DNA of 64,000 nt, from contig NC_091122.1 of NCBI RefSeq assembly GCF_040183065.1, forward strand, positions 81,911,955-81,975,954, in the 5' to 3' direction. Under the pieces are notes generated by a model that saw only the letters and a list, made by a program, of their open reading frames with translations, ran no database searches and was not told the DNA's origin. Origin of the DNA: Periplaneta americana. Taxonomy: Eukaryota; Arthropoda; Insecta; Blattodea; Blattidae. The translations under genes and the position numbers were made by a program. Of the stretch, positions 44,930 through 56,826 are shown in pieces. Within the stretch, counting starts at the first letter, position 1. Every line of letters begins with the position of its first letter.

Positions 44930-45985
44930 TACATAAAAATGGGGATGAGTGAAACACAAATTAAAGGAGAGATGGATGCTACACTGGGAAAAACTGTCCA
45001 AGCGTTTTCGACTGTGAAAAAAATGGGCGGCAGTATTTAAACATAGAAAGTGTGGAATATGACCCCCGCAGTGGACGTTCAGTAACTACAACGAATGATG
45101 AAATCGTAGAAAAATTCAAGATATGGTATTGGATGACCATCGACTGAAAGTGCGGGAAAAGAGCGAGATTATGCGTATCTCAACTGGAAGGGTGCGCCAC
45201 ATCTTAGTCAATGTCTTGGTCATGTCCAAGGTCTCCGTAAGTTGGGTTCGGCGTTTGTTCAAGAAAAGTACGCGCGATTTTTTTAGGCGGTTTGTGACCA
45301 CTAATGAAACCTGGATCCACTACTACATACCAGAAAAAAAAACAGCAGTCGAAACAATGGAAGCACAGTGATTCCACACCTCCAAAGAAAGCAAAAGCTG
45401 TTCAATCGGCTGGGAAAGTCATAGCGTCCGTATTCTAAGATTTAAGGGAATAACCATGACTAACTATGTATCAATGGGGAGAACAATAACAAGAGAATAT
45501 TATTCAACTCTTCTAAAGCAACCGAAGGGGAAAATTTGCAAGAAGAGGCCGGGTATGGCCAAGAAGAAAGTGTTGTTTCATTGCGACAATGCACCTGCTC
45601 ACAAGTTTGCAATCACGGTTGCTAAACTGCACGAATTACAGTTCGAATTGTTCCCGCATTCCACCCATCAGATCTCGCACCAAAACTCAAAACTCACTTT
45701 GCTGGAAAAAAAATTTCATCAAATGATGTTATCGCAGTGGCAAAAAAATAGTGTGAAAACCTCGAGAAACCTTGTAAAAGGAGGGTACAGCAGCATTGCA
45801 GCACCGTTAGACCGAGAGTGTGAATCTCAGGTGGATTATGTTGAGAAACAAATATTGTTTCAGAATAATCTTAGTTTAATTTGCATGTCAGACTATGAAC
45901 TTTTCAAACAACCCTCGTATATCAGAGACAGAAATTTTCCTACCAAAGTATCTTTCACATCGTGCGTTATGATTTGGGTATAAGA
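44930..45985 (+). pseudogene. mariner transposase (SETMAR-like group), broken
   Basis: The N-terminal part includes MGMSETQIKGEMDATLGKTV, then VLDDHRLKVREKSEIMRIST and GRVRHILVNVL (second helix-turn-helix). Next come FVTTNETWIHYYIPEKKTAV (first catalytic Asp replaced by Asn), VLFHCDNAPAHKFAITVAKL (second Asp kept) and FELFPHSTHQISHQN. At that point a one-base shift hides SDLAP and the third Asp is not preserved. Several stops and shifts occur (45040, 45100, 45371). No TIR was located. It belongs to a different mariner lineage from the 29.4-kb, 33-kb and 55.7-kb copies. Confidence 0.88.
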
Positions 45986-46285
45986 AAATGATCTGCTAAG
46001 AGGAACCTCAAAAACCTGAATGCTGAACAGAAGCGACTCAAAGTGACAAATTCCAAATCGCTTTACCGCCGTTTTGAACAGATTTCTACTAATAATATTG
46101 AATCTTCTTGCAATTATAGACGAAGCATGGAGATATAGTTACGGTTTGGAAACAAGAGAAGAAACAAAAGATTGTAAACATTCTCGTTCCTCAAGTCCAA
46201 AAAAATTTCACCCTCAGTAATCAGCAGGAAAAGTCCTTTTCATCAGTTTTCTGGGATATTTATCATTCATAGTTTTCATAGCCGG

Positions 46286-46424
46286 TTAAATGTGTTTAAA
46301 TGCGACAGGCTCATGTCAGTAGATTTACTGGCATGTAAAAGAACTCCTGCAGGACAAAATTCCGGCACACCGGTGACGCTGATATAACTTCTGCAGTTGC
46401 GAGCGTCGTTAAATAAACCAAAAT
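46286..46424 (+). mobile_element. SINE family B, 5'-truncated
   Basis: GCGACAGGCTCATGTCAGTA, AAGAACTCCTGCAGGACAAA, ATTCCGGCACACCGG and TGCAGTTGCGAGCGTCGTTA-AATAAA match the copy at 47940-48150. The tRNA-like head is missing. It directly abuts the 3' part of the RTE fragment that follows. Confidence 0.88.
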
Positions 46425-46429
46425 GTTTT

Positions 46430-47930
46430 TCTTTCAATATGCGAATATCGTAATGTTGTCTATCATCTGATATCATCTTCTACCTGAACGTTTCTTCCAT
46501 TCATCGTTCCTTCCAGTGCACCCTTCAATAGACAGTTTTTTTTAGCCAGTGACCCAATCAATTTATATTTCTCTTTCTGGTCATTTTCAGCATTATTCTT
46601 TATTCACCCACTCTTCTACCACAGCTTCATTTCTGATTGTGTCTTTACATTTCACACGCTCCATTCTTCTACATATCCACATTTGAAATATTTCTAGACG
46701 ATTTTCTTCGCTTCGTCCATATTTCTGCCCGACAATATGTCACACTCCACACAAACCAATTCGCTATTCTCTTCCGTAGTTCTTTTCCAGAGATTCCCAG
46801 AAGATAATCTTTTTTAATTAAAAGCTTCCTTTGCTATTGCTATCATTCTTTCAGTTCCTGGCAGCAGATCAAGTTACTATTTATAGTACCCCTCATAGTA
46901 TTTGAAGCTGGCCACTTGTTCCACTGCCTCACTTGAATTCACAAATTTACCTTCTTTAGTTTTCCTCCGATAACTATGATTTTCGTCTTGTTTGCATTTA
47001 TTTTCATCCTATACTGTTCACAGTTGTCATTTAGCTCCACTAGCATATCCCTTAATATAATGTCCTTTTCTGCTAACAACGCCTTATCATCTCTTAATCT
47101 TATACACTTAATTCTTCTTCTTTCTATTATCACCCCTCCAATATTCTCAAATCAGTTCTTCGTTATATCATTGAAGTAGATGTTGAACAGGGTAGGTAAT
47201 GAAGGGCAACCGTGTAGTACATCTCTCCCTATTCCACTTCCCTGTAACACTTATTCTCCTATTCTAACTTTGATTCGTTTTTTTTTTCATATAAAGATTA
47301 CAGAATATCCTCCTCTCTTTTCAATCCACGCTTATTTTCTTCGGGATGTCCATCAGTTTATTTAAATCCACTCTTTCCCAGATCCACAAATACTACATGC
47401 CCTTCTATATATTTCTGTAGGTATCTTTCGCCCATTGTTCACAACAGTCCAATTTTATTGCATCTCTCGTACCTTTTCCCTTATGAAGCCAAAGTTCTCT
47501 TTTTCCATTCTCCTTTCCTCTCAGAATATAAACGTCGATTCATTAATCGCAGGAGAATTCTCGTCGAATGCGATATCAGGTTGGTGGTCCTGAATTCGAT
47601 ATATTTCTTGGCATTCTCTTTCTTCGATATTGGCACAAACACTGTCTCCGTGAAATCTTCAGGCCATTCACCTATATTTCGTTACATTATGTTGGAATAT
47701 CCTTTTTATCTTCACCCAAGCATTTTACTAATTCAGCAGGGATAGTATCAACTCCAATTTTTTTCCTCAATCTTCATTTCTCTAACTGTTAATTTAACTT
47801 TTTCTCTCACAATGGAAAATCCTTTTTCATCTCTGATGCGGCTGCTTCGTCTTCTATAGCTCTTCTACAAATTTCGTCCATTTGTTTAGTATTCTTTATT
47901 TGATTGTTATTGTATTGCCGATTTGGTCTT
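46430..47930 (-). pseudogene. RTE-type LINE, reverse transcriptase to C-terminus
   Basis: On the minus strand from about 47600: LISHSTRILLRLMNRRLYSE, ERYLQKYIEGHVVFVDL (first catalytic Asp region), GCPSLPTLFNIYFNDITKN, CIRLRDDKALLAEKDIILRD, where the usual Ala of the ADD motif is Arg, then CEQYRMKINANKTKIIVIGG. C-terminal parts follow down to 46430. Multiple stops and shifts show age. Upstream to 47930 the frame is too decayed to follow. The fragment lies between two direct SINE-B copies. Same family as 16765, 37165 and 62275. Confidence 0.85.
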
Positions 47931-47939
47931 CTATCAACC

Positions 47940-48150
47940 ACATGGTTTGTTATTCATAGCGCTGCCTTCTATGCTCGAGGTTGCGGATTAGATCCAGGCC
48001 CAGGTCGATGGAAATTAAGTGTGTTTAATTGCGGCAGGCTCATGTCAGTAGATATGTCATGCAAAAGAACTTCTGCGGGACAAAATTCCGGCACACCGGC
48101 GACACTGATATAACCTCTGCAGTTGCGAGCGTCGTTAAATAAACCATAAT
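47940..48150 (+). mobile_element. SINE family B, nearly complete
   Basis: A tRNA-like head with TCATAGCGCTGCCTTCTATG + CTCGAGGTTGCGGATTAGATCC as box region leads to CAGGTCGATGG. The conserved core follows: GGCAGGCTCATGTCAGTAGA, AAGAACTTCTGCGGGACAAA, ATTCCGGCACACCGGCGACA, TGCAGTTGCGAGCGTCGTTA. It ends in AAATAAACC. Confidence 0.88.
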
Positions 48151-49172
48151 TTAATAATAATTTAACTAGACAGATGCATTCCAGTGCATGGTCAGCATTC
48201 TGAACACCTGCTCTAAAATTCTTCAGTTAACATGTCCGTACTGTACTGTGCCTTTTTTATCCACAAACTTTACTGTTGTACAAACAAAAAGTTTCTTCTG
48301 TGTATGTTCAATCACATTTCTGTGGTGTTGAAGCCAAAATTATGAACGTTACTGTCTCGTCTTTGATAAATTACTGTAAATAAAATTGTCACTTATTTTG
48401 TTGAAGTAGTGCTTAGTGTTCAGCGGGTCCCAACCAGCCCAAAATGGTATTATCTCGTAAACGGTTAATTTGCAGACACATGTTTGCTGTAACTTTTTCG
48501 CTTCTCTTCGTTTTTATTTCTCATCCCTAAATTTTTTACCATCACTTTTGAAACATTCTGTATATTAAAAAGTGTAAATGTTAAATATTTTTTAGCGGAA
48601 GCTTTGTTATAAATAAAAGTATTATAACCTGCTGCTTATAATAAAACAGAACAAGCAGAAGGCAAAGGATAGGGTCAATACGTTCAATCTTTTCTATTAT
48701 ACTCTTTAGAGCTAAATTCCTTCTCGGAATTAAGTGGTATAGATAGTTTTTTTTTTTTTCACTAATGTTGAAAATTTTTGGTTACATTTAGTCCATAGAA
48801 GCAGAGCATTGCAATGTGTAACGGCTCGACAAGAGTAATGGTTGGTTCAGATTCCCTTTTCGAGACCTGTTGCTCCTAGAACCTGCAAATTTTGTACTAA
48901 ATAGGATTAAGTTGAGGTAAAGAAGAAAGACCTCTCCCGACAACCACAGTTCACAACAACGCCATAATGGTATAACGTTGTTCTGTGATCGAGTCCTATT
49001 GGGCAGCCCGCAATCTCAAGTCCAACATCAATTCGGAGTAAAATGCTTATTGTCACATTCTGATGGCATCGCTGACGCAGGTATCTCATCAGAATTAATG
49101 AGAATATGCCAATGTTACTCATTGTTACAGATGCAGAAATTTTAAACAACATAATTTTCTTCTAATTTCTAT
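48151..49172. other. No recognisable feature
   Basis: AT-rich sequence with a T run at 48748-48760. Nothing supported. Confidence 0.5.
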
Positions 49173-49180
49173 TGTTGTTG

Positions 49181-49223
<43 letters not shown>

Positions 49224-49227
49224 TAAC

Positions 49228-49289
<62 letters not shown>

Positions 49290-49290
49290 C
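49173..49290. repeat. TTG/TTA microsatellite
   Basis: A few TTG units and then two TTA tracts separated by CTAACTTA. Asn and Ile runs in the frames are artefacts. Confidence 0.95.
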
Positions 49291-49564
49291 ATAACACTAT
49301 ATTTGAAATTCAAACACACAAAAAAACTTTATGTTAACGAATTTCTTTCATAATAATTATTGAATTAATGAATTGAATTAAGAAAATTGGGTTATGCCTT
49401 TTACATTGATTAGGAATTCTCTGTCTCGTACTTAAATATTCAAGGGACAGATCTTCCGCACTTCTTTCGGTTAATCCAGTTATTTTGAACTCTCCAGACG
49501 AATGCAATGAATGTTGAGTTTCTGGTTGTGATTATTATATTTTCAAAGCTATATTATTTTATAA

Positions 49565-49645
49565 AGCCGCCACGGCGGTCTAGTGGATAGAGAGCTGGAC
49601 TTATAATCCTCTGGACCTGGGTTCGATCTTCGGCGTATCCCCAAT
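49565..49645 (+). other. tRNA-like head (Ile-UAU-like) in front of SINE A
   Basis: GCCACGGCGGTCTAGTGGATAG has an A box. GGA-CTTATAA-TCC would form an anticodon arm with TAT in the loop, and CTGGGTTCGATCTTCGG gives a B box. The acceptor sides do not pair, so it is a tRNA-like SINE head, not a tRNA gene. A linker (CCCCAATTATAACTTTTATT) joins it to the SINE A head at 49671. Confidence 0.65.
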
Positions 49646-49670
49646 TATAACTTTTATTGGATAAGCTCGT

Positions 49671-49840
49671 GATGGTCCACAGTTGTAGAGTGACGGTTAG
49701 CACGCTTGACCGTGAAACGAATGGGCCCGGGCTTAGATCCTGGTTGGGTAAAGTTAGGCCTACTTTCTTAACCAATTGAAGCAGAATTATTGCTGGGTAA
49801 CTTTCGGCGTTGGACCTCGGACTCATTTCACCATCATTGT
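49671..49840 (+). mobile_element. SINE family A, second half of a dimeric unit
   Basis: GATGGTCCACAGTTGTAGAG, GTGACGGTTAGCACGCTTGA, B-box region GGGCTTAGATCCTGG, then ATTGCTGGGTAACTTTCGGC and GTTGGACCTCGGACTCATTT. It ends in a CAT repeat (49835-49890) and lacks the CAGACGCTAAATAACC end, like the copy at 38910. Confidence 0.82.
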
Positions 49841-50681
49841 CATCATCATCATCATCCATCATCACCATCATCATCATTATTGTCATCATCCATACCGTAG
49901 ACCGGATTAAGTTCACTGTGCGGTGTGCTGTATCTGTGCTATAAATATAATTCGGCTATAAATATAATTCACAGAATAGGAGTGGGAAGCATAATAAACC
50001 TCAGGCTGCAGTATAAGCCTTCTAATCTCTCCGTGGTTCAGGTAACGTAGGGATTTTCTCCGCGAGCTTGTTGCCCTGTGGCATCCCAACAAATCTCCGT
50101 CAGCACCTATATCATCGCTGGTGTAGTGTAGATCAGTCTACTATGGCGCACTCTAGGCTACAGTCAAGTACCCGCCATTAGTAAAAAATATATATCATTC
50201 ATTATAACACGTAATTATCTGATACTGCACTAATTATATACATTTTCTAGTACAATGTTCAATTTGGGAGAAGAAAGCCTCCTCCTGTATTGATATCGTC
50301 CTTTTCGATCCTTCCTTAAGGGGATAATATTGACGTTTGAAGTAAAAATTACGTATTAACGAATTATCTCACAATATTTCTTGTCTTGAGGATCAGAATT
50401 ATTTAATGCAATGGACATTTGGACAGATAGATACCTTTTCATCAACGTCATGGATTAGGCTATTTCAGCTCTTCCGGCGATGTCTCTGCGAGTGGCTACC
50501 TGTTCCAGGGTTTTCCCACCTCACGTTTTCCTCTAGGACTATAATCCAGGGCTAACTTGGACACATTTGATTCCACATTCATTTATGTATTCTCAATTGC
50601 ATTTTTTTTTTTTTTTTTAGATATCTGCTGCACATTGTTACCATCCTAGATGATGATGCCACTGAGATATATTGTAATACC

Positions 50682-50729
<48 letters not shown>

Positions 50730-50840
50730 AAGACCTAATTCTTCCTGTCTTAAGAGCTGTTGCTCTTTTTTGCTAAAGTGTATTTATAAGTAATGGCAAA
50801 ACTAGGTAGTGGGCTTTATAACATGCTGGGCCTTAATACT

Positions 50841-50874
<34 letters not shown>

Positions 50875-53190
50875 GACGTCTCAAAATTAAGTTTAGAACT
50901 GTGAAAAGTGCTGCGAATATCATGTATACTGTATATTGGTATCCAATTTATGTACCTGGGTTTCATTAAACATACTGTACGTTACATGTGTTCGAAACTT
51001 CGTGGGAACCCTAACCTTTTCCTCCCTCATTGTCGGCTTCGGAATTTACTGAGTGAGAACACAATTAAATCCATGTGAATCATGACATACCCAATTTAAA
51101 GATTTTATTAAATCATACCCTAATATGTTTTTCTTCATTCAGACCCTTAAGGTCGTTCAAGTCGACGTATAGTAAGCTTACGTTAAAATGAGAAATAATA
51201 GACTTCGCAAATATACAACCTTAAACACAAGAAGAGAAAACTGTATTCACAGTAACTATAAAATACCTATTACAGCAAAGAAATAACGGAGATACTCAGC
51301 TGTTTCAGCATATACCTCATACCACTATAAATTGTTACGCTAGCTCTACGCTGTCTAGTTTCGTAGGACTCTGCATAGGATGGACAATGTCCGTATTGTG
51401 TTTTTAACATTTCAAGCAATTTTTAAACCGCCCGCATAGAGCTATACAATACGAATAACGTATGATTGTATATTGATAGTCTTAAGTCTAGATCAGAGTA
51501 AACAATATTCACTTAACGAAATAGTTATTTGCTTAAAGTCTCAAGGGAAGGAAGTTGCTTACTACCGATTTGATCAGGTCACTGTGGATGGGGGGGGGGG
51601 GTCACTAGTGATCAAGGATCAGAGCAAAATATTGACACTATACTCTGCAAGTATTTCTGATTGAGGTTCTGGCTATTTACGTAAATCTACTGTATTATTA
51701 GGCAGTACATCTCACTTGAAGATATGTCAGTGGAGAAACAATTGAAGAGTTCGCGGGGAAAACGATGAATGTCACAGTTTTGTTAAGGTTGATGTCATTA
51801 TCTAATTCAATGGATCACTACGAAATTTAATGTTGTTCTTATGAAAAATGGTAAAAAGGAGAATTATCACCACGAATACAATAATCCTTTCCTTTCCTAT
51901 AGAAACAGCACTACATCTTGCAGTTACAGACTCAATTAGATCATTATCTAATCCTTAACAGAACGTTTTTCCCGCTAACTCTTCAATTGTTTGTTTACAT
52001 CTGAAGTCTGATTAGTGTAATATGTAACTAATCAGTGATATATGCAATGGAGGGGGAAAGAAACTAGCCACTCTACCCCATTATCTCCTGACTTAGTTGC
52101 CTCATGGGTAATGCCACTTGTGAGGTTCAAACTTGTCTTCGAACAGTTGACTAAACAACAACTCAACAACGTGAATTATATTTTGTTGCGCAGTTTGATG
52201 TTAGATAGTTACTCGATTTCTATACGTAACTTCACGCAGTTGACAGTCGTCACTCGTTAACACCCCGTCATTCTCCGTATAATAATAAAGTAAAAGGAGA
52301 AGGTTGCAATAGTCTTGCTTCTGTTAAGACAACGTTGTGCCCTTTGGTGTAGTCTATTATTATTATTTTTTATTATTAGTCTATTATCATCATCATCATC
52401 ATCATTATCATCATCACCATCACCATCACCATCATCACAGTCATTATTATTATTTTCCATTTGAGATTAAGTAGTAGAATTTCCAAATACAAACCTATAG
52501 AATTTCAGTTCGATTTCCGACTGGGAAGTGAGAAAACTGTCTCTCCCATGGAAGTAGGAATAGTCCAATTTCATTTTTTTTCCTGTCTCGTGTTTCTTTG
52601 GCGAAAGTCTATCTCTGAGCTTACGATATGATTGTAGAATACCATTATTTTGCATGTATAGAATAGTGTTGATCGAAAACCTCACAACAGTGAGGACAAA
52701 GTATGTAAATTATTGGCTTTCAAACAGCAAGCAAAATTTGAAAAGGATATAGCCTAATTAATTTTGGGTTTGGTGCACGTAGCGGTGGAAGTGACAGTGC
52801 TCGCATAGAGATGCAGCTGTCGGGATCAGTGATCTAGTGCAGGGGGCTGAGAGTTGATACGGGGCACAATGTACTGCACAGGGTAGGGTTATTACGTGCT
52901 GGTTGGCGAGGGCATTGAGGGCTCGGTCCATCGTCTTGGTATCGACCTAAGACTCGCCAGCCTGCCGCCCCTCGTCCCTGCCCATCCGTCATTTCCATCT
53001 CTTTGAATAACCTCTTCTTCTACTTCTCTCCCCTTCCTTAGAGACTTGCCTCCCCCACAGTTCGTGCCAACGAGCGGATTTGATAGCGGCACCCTCATTC
53101 GTATCGACCATACCGAAGATAAAAACCGGTTAACTAAATGTCAAGAACTTTCTATTAGAGGAAACAGAACTCTCGCCACCGACATAGCTG
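49841..53190. other. No gene recognised; several microsatellites
   Basis: CAT repeat to 49890; T run 50605-50620; TA then GA tract 50683-50730; TA then CA tract 50841-50875; G run 51590-51600; TTA/CAT tract 52360-52456. A GC-richer patch with two short frames lies at 52790-53110. I recognise nothing in it. Confidence 0.5.
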
Positions 53191-53194
53191 AGAC

Positions 53195-53320
53195 GGCAAC
53201 TCGAAATTTGAGACGGCGCGGGGTCGAAATCCACTTAAGTTGGCTATCTGGTTAATTTTTACCGACGGTTTCCCCCAACTGTGAGGCGAATGTGAGGTAA
53301 TCCATGGACTCGTTTCGTAC
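53195..53320 (+). mobile_element. Possible SINE fragment (family D)
   Basis: ACGGCGCGGGGTCGAAATCC recalls a B box with flanks, followed by ACCGACGGTTTCCCCCAACT, GTGAGGCGAATGTGAGGTAA, and TCCATGG. I associate this order with another insect SINE, but only this part is here and no second copy exists in the window. Confidence 0.4.
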
Positions 53321-53606
53321 CAGCAATTCCATCGACAAGCATAGTATGCCTTGAGACTGCAGTGCATTCGAAATAGAAAAATGGACTCTTATTTCGAACA
53401 AAAACGCATATGATTCACATTTAATTTTTCCTAAATTTAATTTTGATATATAGTACATTTATATTTTACGTTTCAGTTTCAAGCACCTGTTGTATATGAA
53501 GAACAAATTGAGATATTTCTTATGCATTGTCGTTACTTTCTACATGTTCATTATTATTGTCAACCGCCATTAATACCATCGCCAATGCTAATATAATCAT
53601 TTATAG

Positions 53607-54785
53607 CAGCGTTTCTCAAACATTTTTGAAGTGGGGATCACTTTTTTAAGTCAGAACAGTACCGCGGACCACCTTACTCTTGTTCCCTTCGAAAGCAAAT
53701 TTATCATTTTTGTAGCATATTTTGTACCAGTATACTTATATAAGTTATGTTTAAATAGAATTAATTAAATTAAATTAATTTTATATTCGTATTAACTAAT
53801 TAAGTTAATGTTAACAGAAGAAAATTCATTTTCGTGTTTTTAATAATTTAAGGTATTAGAGTTTGGATAATCTTTAACTAATTAACTAAAAAAAAAATAA
53901 ATGTTGGTACTCGCATTAATGAGATGATGAGCCTGTCGATTCTTGCAGAATTGTTTTATATTTGGACTATGCTGGTAAGCTTAAGTCACATACATCGAGT
54001 CGATTTCGGTGCTTTGTTTTTATTAGAGTTAGTGATGAAAACCCTTTCTCACACAGATACGTAGAAGCAAACTGAATTATAATGTCTAAAGCACCATTGT
54101 ACAGTTTACTATATTCTCTTTTCACTTGTGATGCAGTTCAGAAATTAACCATACCTTCCGCTTCGAATTTCATTTTAAGTCCGGTGTCATTCGAGAGTTC
54201 AATTAACTGTTCACTTTCACTCAACGAAAGTTTGTTATTTTCAATGCCATAATGAAAGGGATCACGAACCCATGAAAATTCGTCATATTTACTTGGAAAA
54301 CAAGTTTCAAATTGTGATTTCAGAGTTGTATTATTGGTGTACGACGTACAGTACGTGACCATTTCAATGTGCAGACTGGATGTCTGCAAAACTATTAAGA
54401 AAGTCATAAATACCTGAAAAGTTTCGATACTTTGGTCCTCTGTTATGAATTCGAGTGGTCCCTGGCTGGGTTAAAGGCGCCAGATGTACAGGGAAAAGAT
54501 GACTAGAAACACCACGTTCATAGTGCTTTAAATCCGTCTTTTGTTGCTGAGAGTAGAGTGGGAAATCTGTAGACAGGCAGGGTAACAAATTTAATTAAAT
54601 GTGAGTTCTGGGAGAAAACGTGAAAGGCGATTGCCATGTGTCATTTCCAAACTCTGAGATTTTCAGCTATAGTGTGATACGCAATTCGTTTGAATTTTAT
54701 TTTTTCTTCTGTCTTTTTTGAAGGACCACAAGGGCAGACCTCGAGGACCACAGGTGGTCCGCGGAACATAGTTTGAAAATCGCTG
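53607..54785 (-). mobile_element. Short hAT element with 8-bp target duplication
   Basis: The ends CAGCGTTTCTCAAACATTTT and (reverse complement) CAGCGATTTTCAAACTATGT are inverted repeats. Subterminal GCGGACCACC is repeated at both sides (near 53672 and 54750). Flanks ATTTATAG (53599-53606) and ATTTATAT (54786-54793) give an 8-bp duplication with one mismatch. At 1179 bp it holds only the C-terminal part of a transposase, so it is a deletion derivative. Confidence 0.9.
53940..54407 (-). pseudogene. hAT transposase C-terminal part
   Basis: Minus strand: YDEFSWVRDPFHYGI, LSESEQLIELSNDTGLKMKF to a stop at 54138. Without further shift come KREYSKLYNGALDIIIQFAS, TYVCEKGFSSLTLIKTKHRN and RLDVCDLSL. 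The FAS-TYVCEKGFSSL-KHRNRL order is the hATC dimerisation domain of the FAM200/ZBED5-like group. One stop (TGG to TAA-type change after GMVNF) breaks it. The N-terminal finger and catalytic core are missing. Confidence 0.88.
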
Positions 54786-54869
54786 ATTTATATAAACGTA
54801 ACAATTAACGTTACTGTCATTTTTCACATCACCTCTATTATTATCTATCTCACGACAAGCGGCACAATT

Positions 54870-55270
54870 TTACCATTACATCGACATTGCCACTAACATC
54901 ATTTCTACCACGATTATCAGCATCATTGCTATCATTATCATTATCACTGTCATTTCCACCATTAATATTGATATCACTATCTCCATTAGCACAATCATCG
55001 CCACCACCATTATCATTACCATCAATATCATTATCATTAGCAACGCCAGCATTATGACTACCATATTTATAATAACGAGCATTATCGCTGCCTTCACTAG
55101 CATCAATATCACTACTACTACCACTGTGGTAGTTATCATAATCACCATGATTGCAATTATCATTATCACTATTACTACCATTACATACCATTGTTGTGCA
55201 TACTGACATTATCACTAACATTACCATCATTTCTATCATTACATCCTTTGCAGCCGCTATCGTCAAGCAT
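54870..55270. repeat. Degenerate ATC/ATT trinucleotide repeat
   Basis: Some 400 bp of ATC, ATT, ACC and ACT triplets in loose order. The two minus-strand frames of 100-148 codons (Asp/Asn/Gly-rich or Met/Val/Ile-rich) follow from triplet periodicity and are not genes. Confidence 0.92.
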
Positions 55271-55633
55271 AATATCACAACCGTTAGCTTTGCCACATCT
55301 TGAAGTTTTGTTCATATCCTTTGGAGCATTCGTAATTTGGTTACTGAACAGCTGTTCATGTTCGATCTTAGATTTGTCTCGAACGAAAAGGTTTTGTAAA
55401 TTGTTTCAAGCATTTCAGTCGGTCTTATTTCACTGTGCCTGTAGGAATTTTCCGATTATGTCAGTTCACAGTATAAAGATCAGTTTTTCCTGCTCATGAC
55501 ATCTCAATAAATTATTGTAGTATCATCATTTAATCGTATCTGAATAAGCTCACTAGTTAAAAAGTACATTTAAAATAATAATTTCAATTGAAATTCATCG
55601 TCTGACAAAATGAATAGTTAAATAACATTTTAT
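55271..55633. other. No recognisable feature
   Basis: Unremarkable sequence between the triplet repeat and the mariner end. Confidence 0.4.
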
Positions 55634-56287
55634 TAGGTCGTCTCATAATAAATGTCTGGTTTTTTAAGCTTGATATTTGCAGGATTTTTGTGGCTTTTTA
55701 GTTAGGCAATGCAATTTACAGGACACTATGGTTATTATTGCGTATTATGAACATGAAACAGTCTCCAATTGTTAATAGGCTACAAAGAATATAAAATTGA
55801 GGTAATAAAGTTTGAGGTTAGAGTCCTTCTGAAGCACTATAAGAAACAAGATTATAAAACTGCCGCAATGGCTCGAACATTATGAAAAGTCGAGGTTGAA
55901 GGTGTCGTTAGTGATCTTGTAGTACAACGATGGTTCCAGCGTTTAAATAATGGATAAGAAAACATTAAAGATTTACAACGTCCTGGAAGGCTAAGGTATG
56001 AAATATTGAGAATACGCCCAGAGTTTTCGAAGAAAATCCACAAAATATAGATCTACTCGTAGGTTACCAGAAGAACTTGGTGTTTCAAGAGATATAGGCC
56101 TAATAGACTACATCATCACATTCAGACGCTTAGAAATTCATACAGAAATTGTAGGTCTGAACCTCATGAATTGACGCCTGAACAGGTTCAATGCAGAGTG
56201 AATATCTCGTTAGCTTATCACTAATCCCATGGGTGATAGATTATTCTTTTTTCAGTAGGTTAGTTTACGATGCTTTATCAACATTTT

Positions 56288-56500
56288 AGGTTATTTAGCG
56301 TCTGAATGAGATGAAGGTGATAATGCCGGTGAAATGCATCCGGGATCCAGCACCGATAGTTATTCAGCATTTGCTCATATTAGGTTGAGGGAAAACCCCG
56401 GAAAAACCTCAACAAGGTAACTTTCCCCGACCAGGAATCCAACCCGGGCCATCTGGATTCGCGGCCAGACGCGCTAACCGTTACTTCACAGGTGTGGACG
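56288..56500 (-). mobile_element. SINE family A inside the mariner
   Basis: Minus-strand order as in the reference: head ACGTCCACACCTGTGAAGTA, A-box and B-box region CCAGATGGCCCGGGTTGGAT, body GGGGAAAGTTACCTTGTTGA, end ATTCAGACGCTAAATAACC. It is well preserved, so it is younger than the decayed mariner around it. Confidence 0.88.
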
Positions 56501-56776
56501 TGATAGGCTATCAGGAGAATTATCGCACATGATGAAAATGAGTATATTACCGCAACCCTGACGCCTCAAAACTGTGGCTCGATCCCCGTTAGCCTGCCAA
56601 AATCATCATAAAACAAAATCGGTTCGGCCCCAAATTAATGTTATGCGTTTTGGTGAAATTTTGAAGTTGTGATTCACTGGAAGTTAGTTCCAAACGGACG
56701 TGCAGTCGATCCAGATCTATAATCTAATGTTCTAAGCAGTTAGAACGAGTTCATGAAGTTTTGAGAGAGAGGCATT

Positions 56777-56781
56777 AGTTA

Positions 56782-56823
<42 letters not shown>
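56777..56823. repeat. AT dinucleotide repeat
   Basis: About 24 AT units within the mariner remnant, just before the region of the second catalytic Asp. Confidence 0.95.

Positions 56824-56826
<3 letters not shown>

Noticed and set aside
49565-49645. Functional tRNA-Ile (UAU) gene
   Set aside because: Acceptor stem does not pair, T-arm pairs mostly by wobble, and SINE sequence follows directly.
54850-55296. Minus-strand frames of 148 and 101 codons (Asp/Asn/Gly- and Met/Ile/Val-rich)
   Set aside because: They are produced by degenerate ATC/ATT triplets; two overlapping frames of opposite character are typical of repeat artefacts.
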